DNA from: Gaoshiqia sp050178015
GTDB lineage: Bacteria; Bacteroidota; Bacteroidia; Bacteroidales; Prolixibacteraceae
Reading direction: 5' to 3'
Assembly: GCA_050178015.1 (NCBI GenBank)
Contig: JBFXGM010000011.1
Location: forward strand, 62,001 to 126,000
DNA length: 64,000 nt
A program made the translations under genes and the position numbers. Below the pieces are notes generated by a model. It did not search any database and was not told the DNA's origin. It saw only the letters and a program-made list of their open reading frames with translations. Below, one piece after another: positions 52,688-60,979 of this stretch (positions are counted from its first letter, which is position 1; the number at the start of each line of letters is the position of its first letter).

Positions 52688-53335
52688 ATGCTGAAATTTC
52701 TGAAATATGCCGGGATCATATTGCTCCTGGCAGCCATCACGGTTTTGTTCTGCAATGTTTACATCAACCGTTCAGCCGCAGCCTTTCTGTTTGATGACAC
52801 GGAAAAATTGCCGGAGAATGAATATGGTCTGGTGCTGGGGACGAGCAAATATTTGGTGGCCGGTGGCATCAACGATTTTTTTTCGGGAAGGACCCAAACA
52901 GCAGCCGCGTTGTTTCATGCAAAAAAAATCAGAAAACTGATCGTCAGCGGGTATGTTGATAGTCCGTATTACGACGAGCCGGCACAAATCCAAAAAGAAC
53001 TGCTGAAACTGGGTGTTCCGGATACGGTCATTCTGCTCGACACGGCCGGGTACCGCACCTTCAGCTCAGTACAAAACCTGTTGCAGCAACCTTGGCATGG
53101 CCAGGTTACCATCATCAGCCAGAAATTTCATAACCAGCGGGCGGTATTTTTGGCGCGCAAGGCCGGTATCGATGCCGTAGGCTTCAATGTACCCGACAAG
53201 CATTCGGGAAGGGTGATAAAACCGTACCTCCGCGAGGTGCTGGCCAAAGTGCTGGCCTTTGGGGAAGCCCTGCCGATCCGCGAAAGACGTCTGAACGATG
53301 AGAAAACAACAACTGTCCCGGTGCAGGACAATTAA
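52688..53335 (+). CDS. SanA/ElyC-like DUF218 envelope protein
   Basis: 215 residues from the ATG at 52688. One N-terminal membrane anchor (YAGIILLLAAITVLFCNVYI) is followed by the DUF218 domain: YGLVLGTSKYLVAGGINDFF, RKLIVSGYVDSPYYDEP, LLDTAGYRTFSSVQN and ITIISQKFHNQRAVFLARKAG. SanA-type proteins influence envelope permeability, for example to vancomycin at high temperature, through an unknown reaction. uppP follows at 53420, so both concern envelope biogenesis, but the 84-base gap leaves co-transcription open. Confidence 0.85.
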   Translation: MLKFLKYAGIILLLAAITVLFCNVYINRSAAAFLFDDTEKLPENEYGLVLGTSKYLVAGGINDFFSGRTQTAAALFHAKKIRKLIVSGYVDSPYYDEPAQIQKELLKLGVPDTVILLDTAGYRTFSSVQNLLQQPWHGQVTIISQKFHNQRAVFLARKAGIDAVGFNVPDKHSGRVIKPYLREVLAKVLAFGEALPIRERRLNDEKTTTVPVQDN

Positions 53336-53419
53336 CAGGACCAATAACTGACAAACCGAACACAGTCCGGAAGCTCACTTTCGGAAGGAACCGATTTGTT
53401 AACGATAAAAGATTACACC

Positions 53420-54220
53420 ATGCTGTGGGAACTTATTAAAGCGATTATTCTTGGGATTGTAGAAGGGTTAACCGAATTTCTGCCTGTATCCTCCACGGGG
53501 CACCTGATCCTGGTCAACCAGTGGCTCGCCTATTCCGACGAGTTTACAGTGCTGTTTGATGTTTTCATTCAGCTGGGGGCCATACTGGCCGTCATCATTT
53601 ATTTCCGGAACGAGATTTTCCCACCCAACCCGGCACACTTGATAAAAAAAGAATTTCTGCTTTTTTGGTCCAAGATCCTCACAGCCTTTGTACCTGCGGT
53701 AATTTGCGGGTTGTTGTTTGCCAGCTTTATCGAAGAGCGCCTCTTCAATGTACTGACAGTAAGCATCAGCTTATTTGCCGGAGGGGTCCTGCTGATCCTG
53801 CTCGACCGGAAGGAGCGCACCGGGAAGGTATTTTCCGTGCAGGAAATGTCGTATCAAACGGCGTTGTATATCGGCCTTTTTCAGTGTCTGGCCATGGTTC
53901 CCGGCACTTCGCGTTCGGCAGCAACCATCATCGGTGCACTGGTGCTTGGCTGTTCACGCAAGCTGGCCGCCGAGTTTTCCTTTTACCTGGCCATCCCCAC
54001 CATTCTGGCCGCATCGGTCTATTCGCTGGCCAAAAGCCAGGCCCACTTCAACCTTAACAATTTTTTGATTCTGGCAACAGGCTTTATCGTCACCTTCTTT
54101 GTGGCTATGGCGGTCATCAAGTTCCTGATGAGCTTTATCAAAAAACACAGTTTTGTGGCTTTCGGCTACTACCGCATCGTACTGGCCATCATCTTTTTTG
54201 TGTGGCTTTACCACCAGTAA
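53420..54220 (+). CDS. uppP: Undecaprenyl-diphosphatase
   Basis: 266 residues from the ATG at 53420; an upstream in-frame TTG adds 8 poorly fitting residues. It dephosphorylates undecaprenyl diphosphate so the lipid carrier can be reused in peptidoglycan and polysaccharide synthesis. Both active-site segments are intact: EGLTEFLPVSSTGHLIL (residues about 13-29) and PGTSRSAATIIGALVLG (about 160-176). About eight membrane helices are present. The 130 bases between its end and the convergent OmpA-family gene hold no clear terminator. Confidence 0.95.
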   Translation: MLWELIKAIILGIVEGLTEFLPVSSTGHLILVNQWLAYSDEFTVLFDVFIQLGAILAVIIYFRNEIFPPNPAHLIKKEFLLFWSKILTAFVPAVICGLLFASFIEERLFNVLTVSISLFAGGVLLILLDRKERTGKVFSVQEMSYQTALYIGLFQCLAMVPGTSRSAATIIGALVLGCSRKLAAEFSFYLAIPTILAASVYSLAKSQAHFNLNNFLILATGFIVTFFVAMAVIKFLMSFIKKHSFVAFGYYRIVLAIIFFVWLYHQ

Positions 54221-54350
54221 ATAGTATAGGCTTTCCACGAGGCTAAGGCAGGTTGGTCACGACCGACGCGACAGCAAAATCAAATATACTAAACCGGGCA
54301 CCTTGGTGCCATAACGAATGCACCTCCCTCGTTCAGCCAATTTCCCCTCC

Positions 54351-56363
54351 CTAAAAATAAAACGGGCTTCGCTTCAGGCGTTCCTCGTCAAAAGCGCCTT
54401 CGCGGACAATTTTGATCACGGTGCGCCGGTTCACTGCATGTTCGTCTTCGTCGCAGTCCACCCCGTCCTCGCAAATATTCAGGAGGCGGTTTTCGCCGTA
54501 GGCGGTGTACTTCATCCGGTCGGCATAAATTTCTTTGGCCACCATATACAGGTAGGCTGCTTTCCCTCTCTTTTCCGACAGCGCCATATTCAACCGGGCG
54601 TCGCCGCGCGCGTCGGCATGTGATTCCAGCCGGACCTCCAAATCGGGATAGTTGGCCAGGATACGCGCCACTCGCGACAAAATCTCAGCAGCATCTTCGC
54701 GGATGTTCCATTTGGCCAGATCAAAATAAATATAGTCCAGCTCCATCACGTGCAATGGCTGTCCATCTTCAACCTCCAGAAAGATGGCAGGCGGATAGCC
54801 GTCGTTCTTTTCCCGGTTATATTGCAGTGCAATTTCAGCAAAGATCCGCTCACTCTCGCGGAGCGCTTCGGCGCCGATCGTCAATCCGGCATCGTAATAG
54901 GAATCATGACTGGCCAGAACATTGTAATTTTCATCGACGCTGACCTCAAAACTAATCAAGCCCGAACTTGGCGTAACCCCCACCACCACCGTGGTATCGG
55001 TCTGCGGGTTTATCAACGCGATCCGCGTATCAGGCAACACTTCGCCAGTGCTTTCATCACGCGCCAGCAAATCAATTTCGGTTAAAATTTTATTGATCTT
55101 CAGGCTGTACAAATCGTCCTCGCCCCGGCCCCCCGGACGGTTTGATGCGAAATAGCCTGCTGTGCCCTCCCTGTTCAGCGTCAGGCTCAGATCGTCTTTG
55201 TGCGTATTAACCGGGTAGCCCAGGTTTTCAACCACCGAATAAATGCCGTTTACCGGATGGGCACGGAAAATATCCATGCCCCCCAAGCCCGGATGCCCGT
55301 CGGACGAAAAATACAGAACTCCATCGGCTCCGACAAACGGGAACGTTTCATTCCCCCAGGTATTTACATACGGCCCCAGGTTCATCGGCTCGCCCCATTT
55401 CCCATCGACCCGTCGGCAGGCATACAAGTCGGCGCCCCCGTAGCCCCCGGGCATGTCGGAGGTAAAATAGAGTACCGTCCCTGAGGAATCAATGGCCGGG
55501 TGACCGGTTGAATAGCTTTTGCTGTTATACGGAAATCCCCCCGTCGATTCCCATTCACCGTCAATCTTTTTACCCGTTTCAATTTCCAGGTTGAGAAAAC
55601 CGCCGTTGCCGCCCAACAGACGGAAACGCCTCGACTGGTTCCGCGTCAGGTATAACTCTTCCCCGTTGGGATGAACGGAGACCGGCCCGTCGTGGAACCG
55701 CGACTGCATGTTTGGGGCAAATGGCTTTACCTTAATCAGCTTACCCTCCGCCGAAATTTCCCCGGCATACAAGTTCAGGTACGAAGGTGGCGCCCCGAGG
55801 TATTTCTGCGCGAAGGTTGTCCGGGTGCGCCCCGAAGAGGAATAAATGAGCTGATTGCCGAATATCGTAGGTCCAAATTCGGTTCCCCGGGTATTCAGGT
55901 TCACGGGGTTCATCTGGTAGCGTGCCGTGTCGCGTTGCAGCCACTTTTGATAGTCCTGCAAAGAAGCCACCGAACGGATCCGGACATCCTCGGGCGCCAA
56001 CGCGGCAAAGCGCTGCTCCCAGTAGGCGGCTTCCTCGTAGTTGGCCAAATTTTTCAACGCCTGGGCGTAGCGGAACACATCGCCGGGCTGCGCATCGCCG
56101 CGATTGATCAGCCGACGGAGCCAACGGGCCGTTTCGTCAGGCCGGTCCGTTTGCCGGTAGGCTTCGGCCAGCTGCCGCGCCACATAAGCGTTGTTGGTGT
56201 CTTTTTGAAAAGCATACTGATACAGCTTGATGGCCTCCGTAAAATTCATTCTCCGAAATTGCCAGTCGGCCACCTTGGTGGTTATTTTCTGGGCCCGGAC
56301 AGCGGATGGCGCCAGACTGGCCATCAGCAGGACAAAGACGATTTTCAGTACGTTTTCCTTCAT
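54351..56363 (-). CDS. OmpA-family protein with TPR and PD40 repeats (PorE-like)
   Basis: A 670-residue protein with a signal peptide ending near AVRAQK. The order is a TPR-like helical segment (about 30-140: FTEAIKLYQYAFQ, NNAYVARQLAEAYRQ), a WD40-like PD40 propeller (about 190-420, with STGHPAIDSSGTVLYFTSDM and FASNRPGGRGEDDLY), a carboxypeptidase-regulatory-like domain, and a C-terminal OmpA peptidoglycan-binding domain (LDYIYFDLAKWNIRED, LESHADARGDARLN). PorE of the type IX system has this layout but is a lipoprotein; no lipobox is seen here, so a paralogue paired with PorP is more likely. It starts 11 bases after the PorP stop. Confidence 0.86.
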   Translation of the reverse strand: MKENVLKIVFVLLMASLAPSAVRAQKITTKVADWQFRRMNFTEAIKLYQYAFQKDTNNAYVARQLAEAYRQTDRPDETARWLRRLINRGDAQPGDVFRYAQALKNLANYEEAAYWEQRFAALAPEDVRIRSVASLQDYQKWLQRDTARYQMNPVNLNTRGTEFGPTIFGNQLIYSSSGRTRTTFAQKYLGAPPSYLNLYAGEISAEGKLIKVKPFAPNMQSRFHDGPVSVHPNGEELYLTRNQSRRFRLLGGNGGFLNLEIETGKKIDGEWESTGGFPYNSKSYSTGHPAIDSSGTVLYFTSDMPGGYGGADLYACRRVDGKWGEPMNLGPYVNTWGNETFPFVGADGVLYFSSDGHPGLGGMDIFRAHPVNGIYSVVENLGYPVNTHKDDLSLTLNREGTAGYFASNRPGGRGEDDLYSLKINKILTEIDLLARDESTGEVLPDTRIALINPQTDTTVVVGVTPSSGLISFEVSVDENYNVLASHDSYYDAGLTIGAEALRESERIFAEIALQYNREKNDGYPPAIFLEVEDGQPLHVMELDYIYFDLAKWNIREDAAEILSRVARILANYPDLEVRLESHADARGDARLNMALSEKRGKAAYLYMVAKEIYADRMKYTAYGENRLLNICEDGVDCDEDEHAVNRRTVIKIVREGAFDEERLKRSPFYF

Positions 56364-56374
56364 AATACACCTGT

Positions 56375-57337
56375 TTAAAAATAACGGGGCGAATGGGCCC
56401 TGCGCCGACTGGAAACAAAATCGTAACTCACCAGGATTTCGTGGGTCCCGCGGTTAAACGAGTTCAGGTCCGACGAGGTAATATCATACGAGTAGCCCAC
56501 CTTAAACTGATCGGTCACCTGGAGCTGCATCATGCCGCCTACCGCGTCGCCCACCCGGTACATCGCGCCCAGCCACAGCTTGTCGTACAACAAAAAGTGG
56601 GTGGATATATCGACAGAGAGCGGCACATTGTTCATATATTTCAACTGAAAGTAGGGCTTAAACTTCACCACCTGGTTCACATCGAACACATAGCCCGTCA
56701 TCAGGAAATAATGCAGCTCTTCCTTCTGCAGCTGCTCCACCGTATAACTGGAGCGGGTTATGGTGTTGCGTAACATTTTAGGCACCGACAAGCCCAGGTA
56801 AAAACGCTCGGAATGGAAAAAGAGACCCAGGCCCACGTTCGGCAAGAAACGCTGATTGACATCCGACTGAAAGATGGGATCGTTCGGATCCACCAGATCC
56901 AGGTCGCTCAGACGAGCCTCGTAAAAGTTGACGCCGCCCTTCAACCCAAACGATAAATACTGGCGAAAGCCAAAGGCCACCCGGTACGAATAGTCGAAAT
57001 AAGCGCCTGTTTGGGAAATAACCCCGATTTTATCGGTCAGGATCGAAAAGCCAAGGCCCATCATTTCGCGGCCAACCGGCGTGTGCATCGACACCACATG
57101 TGTCGTGGGCGCCCCATCCAGCGAAACCCACTGATTACGGGTGAGCGCTCTCACGTTCATCACCCGACCGGTGCCGGCATAGGCCGGATTGACCGTGAGG
57201 ATGTTGTCCATGTATTGTGTGTACATGGGGTCCTGCTGAGCATGAGCAGCCAGCACGGCGCAAAACCACAGCAGGGTGAAAATCAGTCTTCGTATGTAAT
57301 TTTTATCGGTCAAGCTACAATCGTTTTTAATGTTCAT
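56375..57337 (-). CDS. PorP/SprF-family type IX secretion membrane protein
   Basis: A 320-residue outer-membrane beta-barrel. The signal peptide precedes AHAQQDPMYTQYMDN, the hallmark start of the mature PorP/SprF family, followed by NPAYAGTGRVMNV and SLDGAPTTHVVSMH. It ends VSYDF in a terminal aromatic strand before a short basic tail. SprF-type members help particular type B substrates reach the surface and usually sit directly after them. Its ATG overlaps the substrate's stop codon by one base (TAATG), which strongly suggests this pairing. Confidence 0.92.
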   Translation of the reverse strand: MNIKNDCSLTDKNYIRRLIFTLLWFCAVLAAHAQQDPMYTQYMDNILTVNPAYAGTGRVMNVRALTRNQWVSLDGAPTTHVVSMHTPVGREMMGLGFSILTDKIGVISQTGAYFDYSYRVAFGFRQYLSFGLKGGVNFYEARLSDLDLVDPNDPIFQSDVNQRFLPNVGLGLFFHSERFYLGLSVPKMLRNTITRSSYTVEQLQKEELHYFLMTGYVFDVNQVVKFKPYFQLKYMNNVPLSVDISTHFLLYDKLWLGAMYRVGDAVGGMMQLQVTDQFKVGYSYDITSSDLNSFNRGTHEILVSYDFVSSRRRAHSPRYF

Positions 57338-59901
57338 TACCGGTCGATATACACATAGCCGGTCAGTTTTTTGCCGTTCACACCCAGGTCGAGGATGTAG
57401 AAATACGTTCCGGTTGGGATTTCGCCGGTTCCTATTCGTACCCCTTTGTTCACGATGCCGTCCCAGAAGCCGCTTCGTCCGGCCCCTACGCCGTATTTAT
57501 CCATTTCATACACCAGGTTCCCCCAGCGGTTAAACACTTTCAGGTGGGCATTCGAATAATTATAGATGCCCTTGATTTCGAAATAATCGTTGTACCCGTC
57601 GCCGTTGGGCGAGAACGCGTTCGGGATGAACAGGGCCTCCTCGTTCACCATCACCAGCACGGTGGCCTCGTCGCACTCCTGCAGGTAGTTACAAATGGCA
57701 TACACAAACTGGTCCTGTCCCAGGTAATACTCGTTCGGGGTATAGGTGATGATGGCATCAGCGCCCAGGTCCACACGTCCGTTTTCAGGCAGACTGACAA
57801 TCGTAATACTGGCCGGGTTGAGCTCCCCGTTGGGGCGGTCGTTTTCCAGCACACTGATGGCCACCGACGCGTTCATAATCACCTCGGCGGTATCGTTCAC
57901 CGCTTCCACCTGTACGTACAGACCCACCATCACCGAATCCAGGTCGGTACAGCCATACGTGTCGGTGATGCGCAGGTAATACTTGCCGATGCCCATCACT
58001 TCGGGCGTGGCCGTATTGGCGCCTGCCACAATCACCCCGCCCTGCTCCGACCACCAGCTAAACTGAAGATCTGCACCGGTACTTTCCGAAGCATCCAGCA
58101 GAATGGAACTGCCGGGCGACGATACAAACAGCTGGTTGTTGGTGACAATTTCCGGGGCGGCATCCACGTTCACCTGCACCGTCCGGCTGGCCGAATGCCC
58201 CAGCTGGTCGGTGACGGTGAGCCGGTATTGGGTCGATGCGCCCGGCATAAACTGCGGCGTGGCGCTGTTGGCATCGCTCAGGTAGTCGGCAGGCTCCCAC
58301 AAAAAGCTGATTTCGCCCGCACCCGTGCTGGCGCTGGCATCCAGGGTAACCGGCACACACGAGCCCGTACCCACCTGGTTTTTCACCACGATAAACACCT
58401 CCGGAATGTCTGACACCAAGTATGCAGTGGCTTCGGAGCACGCTGAGGGGTCGGAAGCCGAACACACCCGATAGACAAAGCGGTCGGCCAGTTGGCCCGT
58501 CGAACCCGCGTGGGGCAGGTATTCAAACCGCCCGTCGGGCTGGATGGTCACTTCGCCATGAGCCGGGCCTGAAACCGGTGTGCTTTGGTAAACCAGGTTT
58601 CCCCCGGTTTGGTTGATCTCGTTGAGAGAAAGGTTGCCCGCCACCAGGCCTTCGCCGTAAAAAACATCGTCGTTGGCATATAAACCCGCGCTGAATAAGG
58701 CCGGTTCCAGCACATACAGGTTCAGCGTTCCCCAGTCGCAATTGCCGGTGTCGTCGCACACCCGGTAAGTTACATGCTGCTGCCCGGAAAAGCCCGGCGC
58801 GGGGGTGTAGGTATAACTTCCGTTGGCATTCCAGGTAAAGGTGCCGGACAGTCCATTGTCGTTTACCATGCCAATGCGGATGGCGTCACCTTCGGGATCG
58901 AGATCATTGTGCAGGAAGTTTCCGCTCACCGGCTGGCCTACCCGGGTGACGGCCACATCATCGTTGGCCACAGGCGCCTGGTTGGTGTAGGCAGGCTGAA
59001 GGATCTGGATGACCGCCTCGGCCTCGGTGCAACGCTCCACCCCGTTTGGGTCGGGTTGGCAAATCTTGTATTTGAAGACGGCCTCGCCCGAGTAGTCGTT
59101 GGCGGGCACAAAGGTGTATTCGCCCGTTGTTTGGTTGAAGGAAGTCAGCTTGCCCGACGCTTCTTCGGGAATGGTGACCACGCCAAGCTGCACCAGCGCG
59201 GGATCGTAGAACAGGTCGTTGGTGAGCACATTCCCCTGCACGGTCTGGTTGGGCCAGCCCGCGTTTACATCGGCCACGGCCAGCGGGGTGGCTTGGGCCA
59301 ACGCCGTATTGATGACCGTGATGAACACCTGCGCTTGCGAGCCGGTTGACTTGTTGGCATCCTCCTGCAACTGGTAGGTGAAGCTGTCGTTGCCGTAAAA
59401 ACCTGTTGGCGGCGTATAGGTGATGCTGCCGTCGGCCTGTTGCGTGAGGCTGCCGCCCTGCGTGGTTTGGGCAGGCGTTTCCTGAACGGTGCGCGCCGTG
59501 AGGCCGCGGTCGTTGGCCAGCACAGCAATGGTCACCGGCTCGTCCATGTTGGTGGTGGCCGCGTCGGCTACGGCCTGCAGCGGCTCGCTGGTTTCCACCT
59601 CGATGGTTGCCGACACCCACTCGCTGAGGCAGCCGTTGTCATCAGTAGCTTGTACCCGCAGGGTATAGGTTCCCAGCTCATCGAAACTGATTTCACCGGA
59701 ATGGTTGCCCGTAGCAGCCAGCACGGTTTCGTTGCCCGAGGGCAAAACCAGCCGCCACTGGTACGTCCAGTTGGCCGGGCCAACTACCGAAAAATCATGC
59801 GAAGTACCCTGGGGCGCCGTTTGGGCGCTTTGACTAAAAGCAGTATTCTCCCCCAACAGGAAGAACAGTGCACTTAGAAAAAGAAGGGCAAAATGACGCA
59901 T
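57337..59901 (-). CDS. T9SS type B surface protein (gliding-motility C-terminal domain)
   Basis: An 854-residue secreted protein with a signal peptide ending in FSQ. It begins with a PKD/Ig-like domain (NWTYQWRLVLPSGN, DDNGCLSEWVSATIEV), followed by a series of cadherin-like bacterial Ig domains (ANDRGL, TYTPPTGFYGNDSFTYQL and similar), a PKD-like section and another cadherin-like unit. The last 90 residues are a type B sorting domain (IPNAFSPNGDGYNDYFEI, LKVFNRWGNLVYE, GTYFYILDL, GYVYIDR). It should cross the outer membrane by type IX secretion with the adjacent PorP/SprF. Its upstream region carries three palindromes. Confidence 0.92.
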   Translation of the reverse strand: MRHFALLFLSALFFLLGENTAFSQSAQTAPQGTSHDFSVVGPANWTYQWRLVLPSGNETVLAATGNHSGEISFDELGTYTLRVQATDDNGCLSEWVSATIEVETSEPLQAVADAATTNMDEPVTIAVLANDRGLTARTVQETPAQTTQGGSLTQQADGSITYTPPTGFYGNDSFTYQLQEDANKSTGSQAQVFITVINTALAQATPLAVADVNAGWPNQTVQGNVLTNDLFYDPALVQLGVVTIPEEASGKLTSFNQTTGEYTFVPANDYSGEAVFKYKICQPDPNGVERCTEAEAVIQILQPAYTNQAPVANDDVAVTRVGQPVSGNFLHNDLDPEGDAIRIGMVNDNGLSGTFTWNANGSYTYTPAPGFSGQQHVTYRVCDDTGNCDWGTLNLYVLEPALFSAGLYANDDVFYGEGLVAGNLSLNEINQTGGNLVYQSTPVSGPAHGEVTIQPDGRFEYLPHAGSTGQLADRFVYRVCSASDPSACSEATAYLVSDIPEVFIVVKNQVGTGSCVPVTLDASASTGAGEISFLWEPADYLSDANSATPQFMPGASTQYRLTVTDQLGHSASRTVQVNVDAAPEIVTNNQLFVSSPGSSILLDASESTGADLQFSWWSEQGGVIVAGANTATPEVMGIGKYYLRITDTYGCTDLDSVMVGLYVQVEAVNDTAEVIMNASVAISVLENDRPNGELNPASITIVSLPENGRVDLGADAIITYTPNEYYLGQDQFVYAICNYLQECDEATVLVMVNEEALFIPNAFSPNGDGYNDYFEIKGIYNYSNAHLKVFNRWGNLVYEMDKYGVGAGRSGFWDGIVNKGVRIGTGEIPTGTYFYILDLGVNGKKLTGYVYIDR

Positions 59902-59977
59902 GTACTTAATGGTTCAACTTATGCTATTGGCAAACAGACAAATTCGGAAGCTATGCTTAAATTACCGATTTGAGATT

Positions 59978-60097
59978 GTTCCGTTAGGAACTGGATGCGG
60001 GTAGAAAAGCAAAATTTCGGTAATCTTTTGTCCCGTACGGGACAATACCACAATATAATTCCTAATTTTTCTACCCATATCTTTTCCCTACGGGAAA
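59978..60097. promoter_or_regulatory. Three evenly spaced palindromes upstream of the T9SS substrate gene
   Basis: P1 is GTTCC/GGAAC around GTTA (59978-59991), P2 is a perfect 18-bp palindrome (60028-60045, core TCCCGTACGGGA) and P3 is TTTCCC/GGGAAA around TAC (60083-60097). Centres lie about 52 and 53.5 bases apart, near five DNA turns. They could be operators or small RNA hairpins. The 267-base gap 59902-60168 also holds a terminator. Confidence 0.55.
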
Positions 60098-60128
60098 TTT
60101 CAAACAGCTTCTTTAAAAAAAAGGAAAT

Positions 60129-60152
60129 AAAGGCCAGCCGAAGCTGGCCTTT
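60129..60152 (-). terminator. Terminator of the small secreted protein gene
   Basis: AAAGGCCAGC and GCTGGCCTTT pair perfectly around CGAA. On the minus strand a T-rich stretch follows, starting 17 bases after the stop codon. Confidence 0.85.
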
Positions 60153-60168
60153 CAGGATGAATATGTAA

Positions 60169-60921
60169 TTAATTTATAAAAGAAATTGTTGGAACTGAAT
60201 GAACTGAGATTGTCGCTTCATCATTGTCAGTAGCGATTGTAAGTGAATTACCATCCACATCTGTAGCGCTTGTGATAGTAATTGTGTAGACAACATCTGA
60301 TCCACTTGTATTCACAAAATACTGGTTAATATTGACTTCCAAAGTTCCACTATTTGCAGTCAATTCAACTTCATCTGACCCAGTTTCGCTCACATTCGTC
60401 CCAGAACCATCTACATTGGTTGCAGTAATCGAGTAATTAACTGTGATCGGTGTTTGTGCGCCGTCGGCATCAGCAGTAACTGTGAATTCAATAATATCGC
60501 TTCCTGAATCAGTATTACCTGATGATCCATTGCTAGCTAAGAATGAACATGTTTCGGTTACAGCATCTGCAATTGAAAGAACAACAGGCTGGATTGTGAT
60601 TTCATAACGATACAGTTCAGAATAACAGCCTTCTGCATCAACAAGATACACATCCAAATTATAAGTATCACCAGGAGTCGCGTCATCCCAAGTAATATCC
60701 ACAGAATTTGTTGTACTTGTGAGGTCACCAACTGTAGTTGAACCATCATCTAAATGCCAATGAAAGGTACCCGTTCCTGTTACTGAATATGTAACTGTGG
60801 AACCGTCTTTAGCGGATATTGCTTTAGATGAAGCAACTGTGGTTGGTTGTTGTGCAAACGCACTGGTTGAAACCATAAGGCCTAAGGCCAAGATCAAAAA
60901 AGATAAAATTCTCGTTTTCAT
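60169..60921 (-). CDS. Small secreted Ig-like protein of the surface cluster
   Basis: 250 residues from the ATG at 60919-60921 (a TTG four codons upstream is less likely). The signal peptide ends STSAFAQ. The first domain (about 25-120) resembles the N-terminal PKD/Ig-like domain of the 854-residue neighbour: TYSVTGTGTFHWHL and EGCYSELYRYEITI match its YQWRL and NGCLSEWVSATIEV. The second domain (about 125-250) is beta-rich and acidic and ends VPTISF, like the C-terminus of the upstream protein (IPSISF). No recognised T9SS sorting signal is present. I do not recognise a family. Confidence 0.75.
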   Translation of the reverse strand: MKTRILSFLILALGLMVSTSAFAQQPTTVASSKAISAKDGSTVTYSVTGTGTFHWHLDDGSTTVGDLTSTTNSVDITWDDATPGDTYNLDVYLVDAEGCYSELYRYEITIQPVVLSIADAVTETCSFLASNGSSGNTDSGSDIIEFTVTADADGAQTPITVNYSITATNVDGSGTNVSETGSDEVELTANSGTLEVNINQYFVNTSGSDVVYTITITSATDVDGNSLTIATDNDEATISVHSVPTISFIN

Positions 60922-60979
60922 TTTGTTATTCAATTTAAAGGTTAAAAATTCATTTATTAATTGTCCTGTTTATTTGTTG

